Notes under the pieces: generated by a model | Databases searched by the model: none | Told to the model about the DNA's origin: nothing | The model's input: the letters and a program-made list of their open reading frames with translations, nothing else | Part shown: piece after piece, positions 34,938 to 45,624 of the stretch | Layout of the letters: each line of letters begins with the position of its first letter | Numbering within the stretch: position 1 is the first letter of the stretch | Made by a program: the position numbers and the translations under genes | Assembly (NCBI GenBank): GCA_963580285.1 | Contig: OY757019.1 | Coordinates: forward strand, 64,562,587 to 64,626,586 | DNA length: 64,000 bases | Source: Lucinisca nassula | Taxonomy: Eukaryota; Mollusca; Bivalvia; Lucinida; Lucinidae | Reading direction: 5' to 3'

Positions 34938-37565
34938 CGACCCCAAGGTATATAAATACTCTATGATTGTAACTTTTTTTTTGAGATTTCAAATTGTCCT
35001 AGACGAAAGTTACTTTATTACATTAGGCGTTGTTACATTTGGCGTTGACTGCAACGCCTTATGTAACAACGCCTAATGTAATACACTCAGATCTTAGGAA
35101 ATATCATTAATTAGAAAAGAGTTGTGTTGAAGCACAAGCTTCCCACCAACCACACTCCAAGTACCCACACCACCTTCGACCACAGTACCCACACCCCCTT
35201 CGACCTCAGTACCCACACAACCTTCGATCCCAATGTATTTGGATACTCTATGATTTTAACTTTTTTTTTGAGATTTCATATTGTCCTAGACTAAAGTTAC
35301 TTTATTACATTGGGCGTTGTTACATTTGGCGTTGACTGCAATGCCTAATGTAACAACGCCTAATGTAATACACCCAGATCTTAAGTAATATCATTAATTT
35401 GAATAGAGTTGCGTTGAAGCACAAGCTCCCCACCATACACACTCCAAGTACCCAAACCACCTTCGACGCCAGTACCCACACCCCGTTCGACCCCAGTACC
35501 CACACAACCTTCGACCCCAAGGTATATGGATACTCTATGATTTTAACTTTTTTTTTTGATTCCATCTTGTCCTAGACGAACGTTACTTTATTACATTAGG
35601 CGTTGTTACATTTGGCGTTGACTGCAACGCCTAATGTAACAACGCCTAATGTAATACACTCAGATCTTAAGTAATACCATTAATTAGAATAAAATTGCTT
35701 TGAAGCACAAGCTCCCCACCATACACACTCCAAGTACCCACACCACCTGCGACTCCAGTACCCACACAACCTTCGATCCCAAGGTATATGGATACTCTAT
35801 GATTTTAACTTTTTTTTAGATTCCATCTTGTCCTAGACGAAAGTTACTTTATTACATTAGGCGTTGTTACATTTGGCGTTGACTGCAACGCCTAATGTAA
35901 CAACGCCTAATGTAATACACTCAGATCTTAAGTAATACCATTAATTAGAATAAAGTTGCTTTGAAGCACAAGCTCCCCACCATACACACTGCAAGTACCC
36001 ACACCACCTTCGACGCCAGTACACACATCTCCTTCGACCCCAGTACCCACACAACCTTCGACCCCAAGGTATAGGGATACTGTATGATTTTAACTTTTTT
36101 TAGATTTCATATTGGTCTAGACGAAAGTTACTTTTTTACATTAGGCGTTGTTACATTTGGCGTTGACTGCAATGCCTAATGCACTAACGCCTAATGTGAT
36201 ACACTCAGATCTTAAGTAATACCATTAATTATAATAAAATTGCTTTGAAGCACAAGCTCCCCACCATACACACTCCAAGTACCCACACCACCTTCGACTC
36301 CAGTACCCACACAACCTTCGATCCCAAGGTATATGGATACTCTATGATTTTAACTTTTTTTTAGATTCCATCTTGTCCTAGACGAAAGTTACTTTATTAC
36401 ATTAGGCGTTGTTACATTTGGCGTTGACTGCAACGCCTAATGTAACAACGCCTAATGTAATACACTCAGATCTTAAGTAATATCATTAATTTGAATAGAG
36501 TTGCGTTGAAGCACAAGCTCCCCATCATACACACTCCAAGTACCCAAACCACCTTCGACGCCAGTACCCACACCCCGTTCGACCCCAGTACCCACACAAC
36601 CTTCGACCCCAAGGTATATGGATACTCTATGATTTTAACTTTTTTTTAGATTCCATCTTGCCCTAGACGAAAGTTACTTTATTACATTAGGCGTTGTTAC
36701 ATTTGGCGTTGACTGCAACGCCTAATGTAACAACGCCTAATGTAATACACTCAGATCTTAAGTAATACCATTAATTAGAGTAAAATTGCTTTGAAGCACA
36801 AGCTCCCCACCATACACACTCCAAGTACCCACACCACCTTCGACTCCAGTACCCACACAACCTTCGATCCCAAGGTATATGGATACTCTATGATTTTAAC
36901 TTTTTTTAGATTTCATATTGGTCTAGACGAAAGTTACTTTTTTACATTAGGCGTTGTTACATTTGGCGTTGACTGCAATGCCTAATGCACTAACGCCTAA
37001 TGTAATACACTCAGATCTTAAGTTATATCATTAATTAGAAAAGATTTGCGTTGAAGCACAAGCTCCCCACCATACACACTGCAAGTACCCACACCACCTT
37101 CGACCTCAAGGTATATGGATACTCTATGATTTTAACTTTTTTTTTAGATTCCATCTTGTCCTAGACGAAAGTTACTTTATTACATTAGGCGTTGTTACAT
37201 TTGGCGTTGAATGCAACGCCTAATGTAACAACGCCTAATGTAATACACTCAGATCTTTAGTTAGAGTAGAGTTGCATTGAAGCACACCACCATACACACT
37301 CCAAGTACCCACACCACCTTCGCAATGAAGCTCCCCACCATACACACTCCAAGCACCCACACCACCTTCGACCCCAGTACCCACACCCCCTTCGACCCCA
37401 GTACCCACGCAACCTTCGACCCCAAGGTATATGGATACTCTATGATTTTAACTTTTTTTTTAGATTTCATCTTGTTAGCGTTGTTACATTTGGCGTTGAC
37501 TGCAACGCCTAATGTAACAATGGTTTATTACATTTGGCGTTGTATTACATTAGAGGTTGTCACAC
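34938..37565 (-). repeat. Satellite array B, second part
   Basis: The inverted satellite continues with units of about 270 bp. Within it, alternating unit types (ACCATTAATTAGAATAAAA followed by TTGCTTTGAAGCAC) recur at 35,691, 36,237 and 36,782, a two-unit period of about 545 bp. The right end is scrambled: a short internal duplication near 37,285-37,340 and a truncated palindrome at 37,480-37,565. Confidence 0.92.
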
Positions 37566-37567
37566 AC

Positions 37568-37787
37568 GCTTAGAGGATCAAAGCTTGCCCAGGCAATGCG
37601 GTGCGAGTCGGACTTTATTGGTTTCATTGGGTGGCAGTGCTTGAGATGTCATTTCATCTCAATGCCGGGTAAAATTCCCGCAAAATTGTAAGCAACGTCT
37701 CCAAAATGACCTTTACAGTGTTGACGGGGACGTTAAACCTCAAATCAAACAAAAACAGGGACGTTAAACCTCAAATCAAACAAACAA
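37568..37787 (+). repeat. Dispersed repeat family X, 3' part with duplicated tail
   Basis: GCTTAGAGGATCAAAGCTTG through GACGGGGACGTTAAACCTC matches 40,085-40,318 and the reverse complement of 56,669-56,870. The 3' tail GGGACGTTAAACCTCAAATC is present twice (about 37,727 and 37,757). Confidence 0.75.
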
Positions 37788-37874
37788 ATCCTTTCTCTGG
37801 GAAAAGCCAAAAAATGACTCACGAGGGTTGACCCAAAACAATCACAGAGATGATTAAAGTTATGTCCCTTTGGA

Positions 37875-37975
37875 AAATAGAAGTGAAGGCAAAGATCAGG
37901 AATCGATACAATTAAACCCCAGCTCCCATCAGAGACACCAAAAACCATGAAACAACATCAATAGGGAAAAGCCAT
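37875..37975 (-). repeat. Family D, 3'-end fragment
   Basis: The minus strand reads through GGTTTTTGGTGTCTCTGATG to ATTCCTGATCTTTGCCTTC and ends ACTTCTATTTTCC, matching the right end of the other family D copies. Only about 100 bp of the 3' end is present. Confidence 0.7.
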
Positions 37976-38039
37976 TCCCTATCCATTGGTATGCGACTTT
38001 TGATCTTATGCACATTTTTTTCATGTCTGCTGATTTTTT

Positions 38040-38060
38040 TTATTTTTTTTTTTTTTTTTG
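38040..38060. repeat. Poly(T) run
   Basis: A near-continuous run of T interrupted by one A. Read on the minus strand it could be the poly(A) tail of a retroposed copy, but no retroposed gene is recognised beside it. Confidence 0.6.
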
Positions 38061-38089
38061 CTTCCCTGCCCTCATATTTATACTACTAT

Positions 38090-39400
38090 GATGCCCTTTA
38101 AGGCGGCATATTCTGGTGGAGTTGGGCCGGCGCGCGGCGGGACCTACAATAGAGCACGGGCGCCCTGTGGGGACTCTGGGTGGAGTGCGCGTATGCGCAG
38201 TCTGGTCGGGGACTTCGGTGTGCACTTCGCGGATGGCTAGGGGCCCGGTGCCCCAACGTGCTGCAGAAGAGGTCTCTGGTTAGACTGTGTGGGTGTGTGG
38301 GCTGGTCTGTTTTTTCGCCGGGCGTGCGTGTGGGTTGTGGGAACAGCTGTGCCCCGGCTCAATTGTTTCAGAATGTGAGTTTGTCCTTCTCAACGTTTTA
38401 AGATGTTGTACTGCAATAGTGCAACTAAGTGAGGTAGGGGAGCAAACTTTAAATATTCCACACCTGCATAGGACAGTGATGTTAATGGATACCGGGGGCG
38501 TTGGCATTTAAAGCACATGCCGGGTCCGGGGGGTGGGGCTGTTGGGCCCGCATACGCTTGGATCGGAGTCTCGTGCTGGCGTTCTTGTTTGTCTTTTGTT
38601 GTTTTGCCGGGTCTGTCTTTGGTTGGAGCTCGTGCCGCCGTGGGTAGATCATGAGTGTGGGGCTTTTAAATGCGGAATTGAGGAGCGTCCTTCTTACCAT
38701 CAGGTTGGCCCCAATCCCGCTGTCGCTTGTTGGGCCAAGCTACTTTTGTGCCGTTTAGACGGTTGTATGTACCCCTTTTTGTTAACTAACTATCCTGTAT
38801 TGTTGGAGGTCATCGTATTAATATTGAGGTCGGGAATCAATAGTCAATGGTCAGGTAGTTCCGGGCTGTCCCGGCTGCAGGTCCGCGGTCAGCTGTGTGG
38901 GCCCTGGCTTTCTGGCTCGGGTCTATGCAGTGCACCTCGGACCTGTGGCTGGGCCGGTGCGAGGTTGCTTGACAGATGACATTATAATATTGCTTTTTCA
39001 TCCGCTGCAATCCCTGTTATTTTGATACGTTTTGACATCGATATGAAATAGTGAAATTATGGTCTAAGGATACTGATATGGGCCTGATGGTGGGGTGACG
39101 TCCACTTATATTTGACATTTTTATTTTACTTATATATGTTTGCTGTCTAGGGGTGTCTTGCGGTGCTAGGGTTGCTCCAATTACGGCGGATGGCTAGGGA
39201 TGCTAGCAGGTGACCTGACTCCAAGCGTCTGTAGTCTGGGTACGAGGTTGTTTTGGAGAGTATTGAGCTTCCCCTGAGGGACCCGACGTGTGCTGTTTTA
39301 TAATAAGATAATAATGGATAAATGGTGTTATTGTTTATCTATTTCAATGGTAAACTATCAAAAATTTTCCAAAGACGCCACTTTGGCTCTGGGCTGTAGT
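38090..39400. other. GC-rich, unclassified block; no gene supported
   Basis: The first 900 bp are clearly richer in G and C than the rest of the window (for example GGCGCGCGGCGGGACC and GGGTCCGGGGGGTGGGGCTG). Several overlapping frames of 60-148 codons are open on both strands, but none has a recognisable domain and they contradict one another. A short stretch from ATGAGTGTGGGGCTTTTAAA (38,651) could be read as the start of a LINE endonuclease, but it stops after about 35 codons. It may be the 5' leader of a decayed retrotransposon or a CpG-rich host segment. Confidence 0.35.
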
Positions 39401-39418
39401 CAGAGAGTCAACACGGCG

Positions 39419-39500
39419 TAAGTAAGTAAGTAAGTAAGTAAGTAAGAAGACTTTATTTATAGAGGGTTACTCAGTTGGCATAGCCAATCTTCCCTGAGGC
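39419..39500 (-). repeat. (GTAA)n microsatellite at a retroposon 3' tail
   Basis: Seven or so GTAA repeats (39,419-39,446) are joined to AAGACTTTATTTATAGAGGG and TTGGCATAGCCAATCTTCCC. On the minus strand this is AATAAAG followed by TTAC repeats, the usual form of a non-LTR retroposon 3' tail. The body of the element is not recognised. The sequence from 39,500 to 40,000 shows no other feature. Confidence 0.5.
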
Positions 39501-40000
39501 CCTCGTAAAACATATATAGTGATTACATACATAACAATTATATTAGACATTTAAGCAAACACAAGAATTAAACAATCATAGATTTTAACATGAAATGGAT
39601 GGAAAAATGAGACGGACGCATGAAAAGATAATAGTTACATGAAAATACTCGCTCACCCATATAAAAATCTCGCACGTAATCAACAAATTATTCATGAAAA
39701 CGTGCAATATATACAATCATGCTATTGCACAGCTACAAATACTTAATGTTAAAAATGTGAAACAGGCATGCAGATACCATGTATTATTGCCAAGTTTTCT
39801 ATTCAAGATGCCTTCGTTTGGTTCCGTTTTATGACGATACATTGGATGACGTCGTACGGCAATAACGTTGCGCGAAACTTTGTCAAATTTATGCTTACAA
39901 GTGTAAAATCAAAATTTGGAGCATTGAAACTTGCTAATACACAGAAATAACAAAACATGTATCTGTTTACAATGAAAGGGCTACAACACTGATACCTGAG

Positions 40001-40318
40001 GCCCCCTTCCCATCAGGGCCTGAAGAAACAGATCTGGCTGCATGATGCCCTTAGGCAGGGCCAAAACCGACTGCTCATGGGCACCGGCAAATCACTCAGA
40101 GTTTCTAAGCCTGCCCAGACGAAGATGTGCGAGTAGGACCGCTCATTCAAGCATACACCTTATTGGTTTGATTTGGCGACGGGGCCTGAGATTTCATTTC
40201 ATCTCGACCTCGGGCAAGAATCCCAACACATTGGAAGCAACGTTGCCAAAATGACCTTTACAAAGTTAATGTAATGGTGGGGGGGGGGGGGGGGGTGGGG
40301 AGGCTAAACTTCAATTCT
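40001..40318 (+). repeat. Dispersed repeat family X, near-complete copy
   Basis: It runs from GCCCCCTTCCCATCAGGGCC through GGCTGCATGATGCCC, TCTAAGCCTGCCCAG, TTGGTTTGATTTGGCGAC, CATTTCATCTCGACC and AAAATGACCTTTACAAAGTT to AGGCTAAACTTCAATTC. A run of about 17 G (40,279-40,295) replaces the GACGGGGACG of other copies. It is about 300 bp, compact and non-coding with a defined 3' end, as expected of a SINE-like element, but no tRNA head is visible. Confidence 0.7.
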
Positions 40319-40319
40319 A

Positions 40320-40860
40320 ATCCACTTACGTATTTAACGAGGCCTTTAATTGGATAGCGTCAGAAAAAAAAACAATAGTATGTCCTGCGATATTATGTAC
40401 GTCATGATGTAACGTCGCTTTTCATTGGCTGACGCTTGGTTTTACGCAGCTCACAGCGCTTAACGCTTTGTACAAAGAAGCACAACCGAAAAAGTGCATC
40501 AAAATGGGGATAACAGTATTGAAAACCGTCACTTGGGGAGGCAAATCCCCGGCACCACGGTCGAAATTTACGTTAAACGGATCGTCTGTGCCGGTTGTCG
40601 GAGGTTCGGATCCTGGGTGCGGGTGGCACCGGAACGTCGAGATTTGAGAATTGGTTTTGAGGTCTACTGTCTCCGGGCCTCAGGATGGTGGCGTCCGTCA
40701 GCCGAATTTCAGGGAAGATGATTTAACATCACATCTTTTTCAATTCACCTCTGTGACTGCCAATGCTCTGGATATGCTATGTTATATAGGTTATAAATGT
40801 CTTTATGTATCTGTGTGAATGAAAAAATAAAAAAACAATAAATTAAAAAAAATATATATA
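40320..40860. other. Unclassified interval
   Basis: No gene or known repeat is recognised. It holds two GACG-type palindromic motifs and TTTCATTGGCTGACGC near 40,415, a moderately GC-rich stretch at 40,540-40,700, and an A/T-rich end with AATAAA-like sequence at about 40,823-40,845. This layout would fit a short retroposed transcript, but there is no protein match I can defend. Confidence 0.3.
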
Positions 40861-40865
40861 TTTCC

Positions 40866-40950
40866 GCTTAAAACATAGATTTTGGGTGTACTCGTTAGAA
40901 CCGCCTTGCCGATGCGGTTCTAACGAGTACCCATATTCTATGTTTTGTGC
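40866..40950. repeat. Foldback hairpin of the AACCGCCT family
   Basis: AACATAGATTTTGGGTGTAC and GTACCCATATTCTATGTT form the outer arms, and GTTAGAACCGC / GCGGTTCTAAC the inner arms, around CTTGCCGAT. It is followed by TGTGCAGAAATATTC. It is the equivalent of the central hairpin of the MITE at 26,536-26,812. Confidence 0.75.
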
Positions 40951-40959
40951 AGAAATATT

Positions 40960-41985
40960 CAAAACATTCAAAATATCTGATATATATATATATATACTCA
41001 GAGGCAATAAAAAGTATACACTTTTTGATTTAGAATACCGGATCTTGTATTGCTGTCTGTAATAAAATATGCCTATGTCCGCTTTTCCCAAACGTCCAAG
41101 TTTGTAAAACTCCAATTCTTTTCCTGTAACAGTCATCCATGATGGAGTTATTGCCCTAAATTGAAAATCAATATTTCCAATAAAATCTCATGTTGTACGC
41201 GACATTCAAATCTGTGCACACCGCAAAAGTCATGTACGAATGTTCAATGATAAGACCACATAATTACTATGCCATTAAACCCAAACAAACAGCTTCAAAC
41301 GCAATTGGAATTTCTGCCTGTTCAGGATTATCTCCCTTTCAATTAAAATCATAGTGAATTAAATGAGTCTTTTTCTCAGATCGTGAAAGAGATATTTATT
41401 TGAAACTTTCGCATACTTATTGTTATGCTCGGCATCTTTATGTTTACTCCATAGTAAAACCTCAAAAATTGCACAATGGAAAGTTAATCTCCAATACAAA
41501 TCCTATAGAAACATAATGCATTTAATAAAAGGAAGAAGGCGAAAATGCCATTTTCTTGGAGAAAAGATGTTGCACTTAACCTTTTGTTTAATTTTAATAT
41601 GCAACATATTCTTGCCAATCAGATGCCATTCTTTAAAGTTTTGCATGAAAAAAAATCATTTATTGAATAACCCTTATTCGAAACACATGTTTAAAGGGAA
41701 GCTACTCAAGACGAAATATTGGATCAGACCCCCTGTCCATTTCAAGTGACACAATTTCATTATCCGTTAATCAAAATTAACGGAAAATGCTGCAAATTAT
41801 GCGGCAGTGGTTGTTCTTATTTATGATACCTCATATGTATGTAGAGAGGGAGAGATTGGGACGCAAATTGGCATTCAGTAACCTGTATACTTACTTTTGC
41901 CTCTCAGTATATATATATTTTTTTTTTATTATTTTTTTTTTTTCAATTTCGGGTTGTAAAGTTTTCAGTTCATTTAAATTGTATG
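40960..41985. other. Interval without supported features
   Basis: A/T-rich sequence with a short TA microsatellite near 40,981-40,996. A 109-codon frame at 41,420-41,749 has no recognisable domain and biased hydrophobic or basic composition typical of chance frames. A 20-bp palindrome (CCGTTAATCAAAATTAACGG) lies at about 41,764-41,783. Nothing else is seen. Confidence 0.35.
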
Positions 41986-42020
41986 TGCGTGTTTCCGTAA
42001 TGACCTGACTATGCACTATT

Positions 42021-42253
42021 ACGAAAACACGCCTGTTTAAATATATTGAAAATTTAACTTCCAAAGATGACAATTTTCTGATGAAAGAAAATCGATATTT
42101 TTATTATTTCTGCTCGAGTACACGTCGAGGCGGTTCAATATATATTTTTAGTGCAGAAATATTAAAAATAAGTAAAAATACCCCTGTAAACCCTCGTTTT
42201 ACTATATAAAAGTGGGGCTCAAAGTGGTCAGAATTATATAGGCGTGCTTTCAT
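42021..42253. mobile_element. Foldback MITE related to the one at 26,536
   Basis: Ends are CGAAAACACGCCTG and TAGGCGTGCTTTCAT. The interior has ATTTCTGCTCGAGTACACG, GTCGAGGCGGTT and CCCCTGTAAACCCTCG, which correspond in inverted order to the 26.5-kb element. Immediately to the left, GCGTGTTTCCGTAATG (41,987-42,002) looks like the outer end of another copy, so two elements may abut here. Confidence 0.65.
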
Positions 42254-43140
42254 GTTGCCTAGACAGCTGTTAAAATAGATAGGTGATTTGGTAACTATTT
42301 TAATCATCGCAGAAACTTTGAATCTACCAGAACCTCTGTCTATACCAATTTTCTTCGTTTTGTCACAACGATGATGGTCCAAATTTCTCATGCATAACGG
42401 TGGACCACAACGTTTATATAGCATGAAGTCAATACCCTTCACAAGTTCGCTTTTTGAATGCTGCAACTAAGCGTACAGTTTTATTTTCGACTTTTGCAGC
42501 TAATAATTGCGTGCAGATGCAGCTAATCGTACAGACGCTAGTTTGATAGGCGCTGAATAAAGCAGTTCTTTTTTTTGAAGGGAGGCAGGCAGAACTAGGT
42601 ACAGAAATGGGTACTGAGATTTGCTGGTTAATGATTGTTTTATGTCTACGCTTATTTAGAATAAGTGTAAAATGGTCATAAGACAGACAAAATGTGAAAA
42701 AATAATGTACGCTATGAGCGAGAATGAAAAAAAATCACTGATGCAGCACGATAATCATTTTACTGTGCAGAACAGGGTGCCTTATGATTCCAAATCGAAG
42801 CAAATTTGAAAAGAGATGACTCATACCTTCCCAAGCCTGTGTCCTTTCCGGGTGTTAATACCGAATTTTATTGATTTTTAGTGTTTTTCATAAACATCGT
42901 GTAAAGCAGCTAACGATTTTTGAGCGCACAGTAGCAGCAGCTTCCGATTTCAGATACTGTACGATGGTCAACTGTGACCTTTTGGGCATTTAAATGACCA
43001 AGGACTTTGTGGACAGATTATGAGTAAAAAGCCATGTTAACAAATCCAGAAAACAGTTCATTAAGTAATTTTGGACTGAGCGAAACGAAATTTAAAATAA
43101 ATCCACCAATTGTTTCAATTTTGATGGTTTGCAGTTTCAC
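42254..43140. other. Interval without supported features
   Basis: No conserved frame, terminal repeats, SINE promoter or tandem repeat is recognised. The minus-strand frame at 42,104-42,466 overlaps the MITE and is not credible as a gene. Confidence 0.4.
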
Positions 43141-43204
43141 CTTGAGTAATGGTGGTTGTCAAAATTGGAATAAACGAAAAACGAAAAATTGACTAGAAAC
43201 AAAT

Positions 43205-43535
43205 GTGAAATCACGACAGAAAATGGTAAATCGTATGTATAGACCTCCGAATTCTAAGGTAGAATTCAACGACCAATTTGAAAGTTCCATTGATTTTGTC
43301 ATGAGAGAAGATAAAGAAATCATTTTAATGAGAGATTTTAATAAGAATTTAATTACTGAAGGATCAGATATAGAAAGGAGCAATTTTACCACATCTTTAG
43401 GTCTAAGTCAATAAAGAATCCAACAAGAACGACGTTTCGTCCAGTATATTAATTGACCATATTTATACAACAATCAAAGAAAACATTTCTTGGGTGCACG
43501 AAGGTACATTTTCAATTGGCGATCATTATGCAGTA
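43205..43535 (+). pseudogene. Decayed LINE endonuclease (APE-type) fragment
   Basis: A frame from 43,205 encodes the hallmark middle of the apurinic-type endonuclease of non-LTR retrotransposons: NRMYRPPNSKVEFNDQFESS, followed about 20 residues later by KEIILMRDFNKNL (family consensus is YRPPNS and GDFN; here G is replaced by R). A stop and frameshift follow at about 43,412. In another frame the domain ends with IDHIYTTIKEN and GTFSIGDHYAVT, where the SDH-type catalytic histidine motif is expected. The fragment stops at exactly 43,535, where the hammerhead element begins. The best guess is a CR1/L2-like LINE. It is a fossil without reverse transcriptase in the window. Confidence 0.8.
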
Positions 43536-43990
43536 ACTAGCTAGTCTGGCCCAGAAAACATGTACACTCCTTATTTTTCACTTCTGTGGTGTATTCCTTG
43601 CTTCCCTTTTATAGAACATTTGTAACAGAAATTATATCTCCGAAGTACCTTGGAAAATAATTGCAGCTTTTGATGATGTCAGTGATATGGTACAATATGT
43701 TCTATAAGAGGGTTATCCTTTGGAAGCAAGAACTGAAAAAAATATGGAGTTTACATGTTTTCTGGGCCAGACTAGCTAGTTTCGGCCAATTAGGCCTCAT
43801 CAGTGGCCCTCAGATATTTTCAAAATTCCGTAATGGAATCAATGATCCCAAAGGACAAGAAAATATAATTTACACTACGATGTAGGGCAGGGAGACGTTT
43901 TACCGCCGCCACACATTCTCCCACACCAGCTGTAATCTATAATCTATACTATGATGTAGATGTTTTACCGCCGCCACATACACCAGCTGT
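43536..43990 (-). mobile_element. Hammerhead element, second lineage, with inverted end
   Basis: On the minus strand the order is GTGTGGCGGCGGTAAAACGT, TCCTTTGGGATCATTGATTC, a complete hammerhead (43,809-43,764), AGAAAACATGTAAACTCC, GCTTCCAAAGGATAACCC and a middle segment. At the far end is an inverted copy of the post-ribozyme region: GTCTGGCCCAGAAAACATGT recurs on the plus strand from 43,543. The plus-strand end starts inside stem III of a ribozyme and directly abuts the LINE fragment. The GCCGCCACA block is duplicated at 43,903-43,920 and 43,968-43,980. Inverted terminal pieces and 5' truncation are reported for Penelope-like elements, which fits but does not prove that origin. Confidence 0.75.
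43764..43809 (-). ncRNA. Hammerhead ribozyme, type I minimal, GTC cleavage triplet
   Basis: On the minus strand: stem I GGGCCA / TGGCCC (six Watson-Crick pairs), core CTGATGA, stem II GGCC-TAATT-GGCC, core GAAA, stem III CTAGCTAG within a 10-nt palindrome, cleavage triplet GTC. Compared with the other four ribozymes, stem I changes U-A to C-G, stem II changes U-A to C-G in its fourth pair, and stem III changes CG to GC at its centre, all preserving pairing. Predicted cleavage is between 43,769 and 43,770. Confidence 0.9.
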
Positions 43991-44084
43991 AGTGAAGTTA
44001 AATATAAATAAAAGTATTGCATCTGATATTTTCTCATCAATTTGGTGTTGAATTCTAACACAGCGCGCCTATATAGGCAATGCA

Positions 44085-44485
44085 AAATAACTGTGTTTTA
44101 TTCTGCAACAAATCACAGCTCGGAAGAGCGTGACGTGTGACGTCATTAAAAACTGCAAATTTATGACGTCACTAGTCGATTTACTTGACGTTAGACGGTG
44201 AAACGTCGTTTTCTCGCATCGAAAACGTTAGAAAAGGATATAAATGCATGTGTTCCAGTCGACAATTTTAGCGGGATTTCTTCTAACAATGGCGAAAAGT
44301 TGTGAGATTTTGAAGGAAACAACAACATTATTGCCGATTTTCAGCTGTTAGAATCGAAATAGATCAGCTCTAGCAGTGATTTGTTGGGTAATAAATCACA
44401 GTTTGTGATTTGTCTACTTTACAACTGACCTCCAAACTGTGATTTATTACACAACAAATCACAGCTAGAGCTGATCTATTTCTTA
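44085..44485. mobile_element. Foldback element with CRE-like sites
   Basis: A strong hairpin lies at 44,356-44,482: GAAATAGATCAGCTCTAGC and TGATTTGTTGGGTAATAAAT pair with the complementary right arm ending GAGCTGATCTATTTC. The arm sequence also occurs at the left (44,085-44,120, AACAAATCACAGCTCGG). Between them are two perfect TGACGTCA sites (44,138-44,145 and 44,164-44,171), a GATATAAATG stretch and an ATG that opens a 20-codon frame at 44,290. I read it as a MITE-like foldback element, not a promoter of a host gene. Confidence 0.6.
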
Positions 44486-44846
44486 AGTAAAACCGCTATA
44501 CAAAACAGGAGCAAAAGATGCACAACTATAGACCGAATTTGATACTGCCCAGGCTTTCAAAGTTTCATTGTTAAACTAATGTCAACAACTTCTTAATAAA
44601 TAACAAAGTGGGTTTAGATCTGGCTACTCGACAAAATCTGATCTTATTCACATGGCAGACTCGTGGTTAAATGCAATAAATGATGTTTATGTAAGTATGA
44701 AGATTTTGTAAAAGTAAAAGTTATTTGATAACTCTAGTCCATTTACCAAAATGTACCCCTTCTTAACGTCTGTACCATTTGCAGCGAATAACATATACAT
44801 GTACAAGTGTAACTGTGGCCTGTAATATTTTCTATTGTTATTACAG

Positions 44847-44979
44847 TATTTGTGCAGCAAACATTTCCTTTGGATTCATTTTAAAGAAAGCCACTTGTAC
44901 TGTAGTTTGGGTGCGAACTACACATATCATTCGACATCTGCCTTCCATTGCAAATGATGGTCTGCTGTCTTTACAGCAG
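44847..44979 (+). CDS. Possible internal exon (unconfirmed)
   Basis: A pyrimidine-rich tract ending TTATTACAG precedes the segment and the strong donor CAG|GTAAGG follows it. One frame stays open throughout, giving 44 codons from ICAANISFGF to LLSLQQ. It lies 645 bp upstream of the terminal exon at 45,625 on the same strand. In this frame it ends at a codon boundary, whereas the 45,625 exon needs one base carried over, so the two cannot be joined directly; an intermediate exon or an alternative splice would be required. The protein segment has no motif I recognise. It could be a chance pairing of splice-like signals. Confidence 0.2.
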
Positions 44980-45229
44980 GTAAGGGTAGAGAGGGGTTCT
45001 TCTTTTTCTACACTTCCATTCGTTTTTGTGTTTCTCCACCATCCCTCGCTTTCATTTCCCTTCTGTCCCTTTCTCCCTTTCTCTGGAAACGACAAAAAAC
45101 GAGCGTCGTTAAACAACTAATCAAAGATTATAATTTTGCAATTAAAGAACCGGTGTATCAATTTCAACAGTAATGTATCAATTCAACCATAAATTCCAAT
45201 GACCTCATAGATATCAATGGTAGGGCCGA

Positions 45230-45310
45230 GGTGTCTAGTTACGTGAGTGCCTAGGGCCGAAAAGTCTAGGGCCGACCCGGTTTGGGTCCGACCTGTCTAG
45301 GGCGAGATCC
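45230..45310. repeat. Short GGGCCGA-rich stretch in the intron
   Basis: AGGGCCGAGGTGTCTAG, AGGGCCGAAAAGTCTAG, AGGGCCGACCCGG and AGGGCGAGATCC are four imperfect repeats of about 17-35 bp spacing. They look like part of a short dispersed repeat within the presumed intron upstream of the 45,625 exon. Confidence 0.45.
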
Positions 45311-45624
45311 CAAGTGTCTGGAAATCGACCGTTTTCGTGAGAGTATATGTGATATTTGATACTCTTTGTTTAAAGCCATGTATTCTGAGTGGGTATACAG
45401 GCTGATATGAGTCTTCACTGTACGTTCATATCCGAAAAACACGGTGGCTAGGTCGGATACGCGTTCGTGCCTTTGATCTCTGCCTTTTCCGGCAAAATTC
45501 ATTCTGCTGAAAGCATTGTACTGTTCTGGGGTGAGAAAATGTAGTACATGATAATGACTGTGCCGTTAAATTCCAAACAGTTTCAGCTGTCGCTGATCTA
45601 TTCACTTCTGGTTTTATTTTTCAG

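Noticed and set aside
38180..38979. Overlapping ORFs of 73-148 codons as a gene
   Set aside because: GC-rich sequence opens frames by chance on both strands; no domain, no splice logic, and no start context that favours one frame.
40600..40650. GGTTCGGATCC at about 40,607 as a polymerase III B box of another SINE
   Set aside because: It is close to the B-box consensus, but no A box is found at the proper distance upstream.
41420..41749. 109-codon ORF as a gene
   Set aside because: No domain, no initiation or splice context, A/T-rich surroundings, and composition typical of a chance frame.
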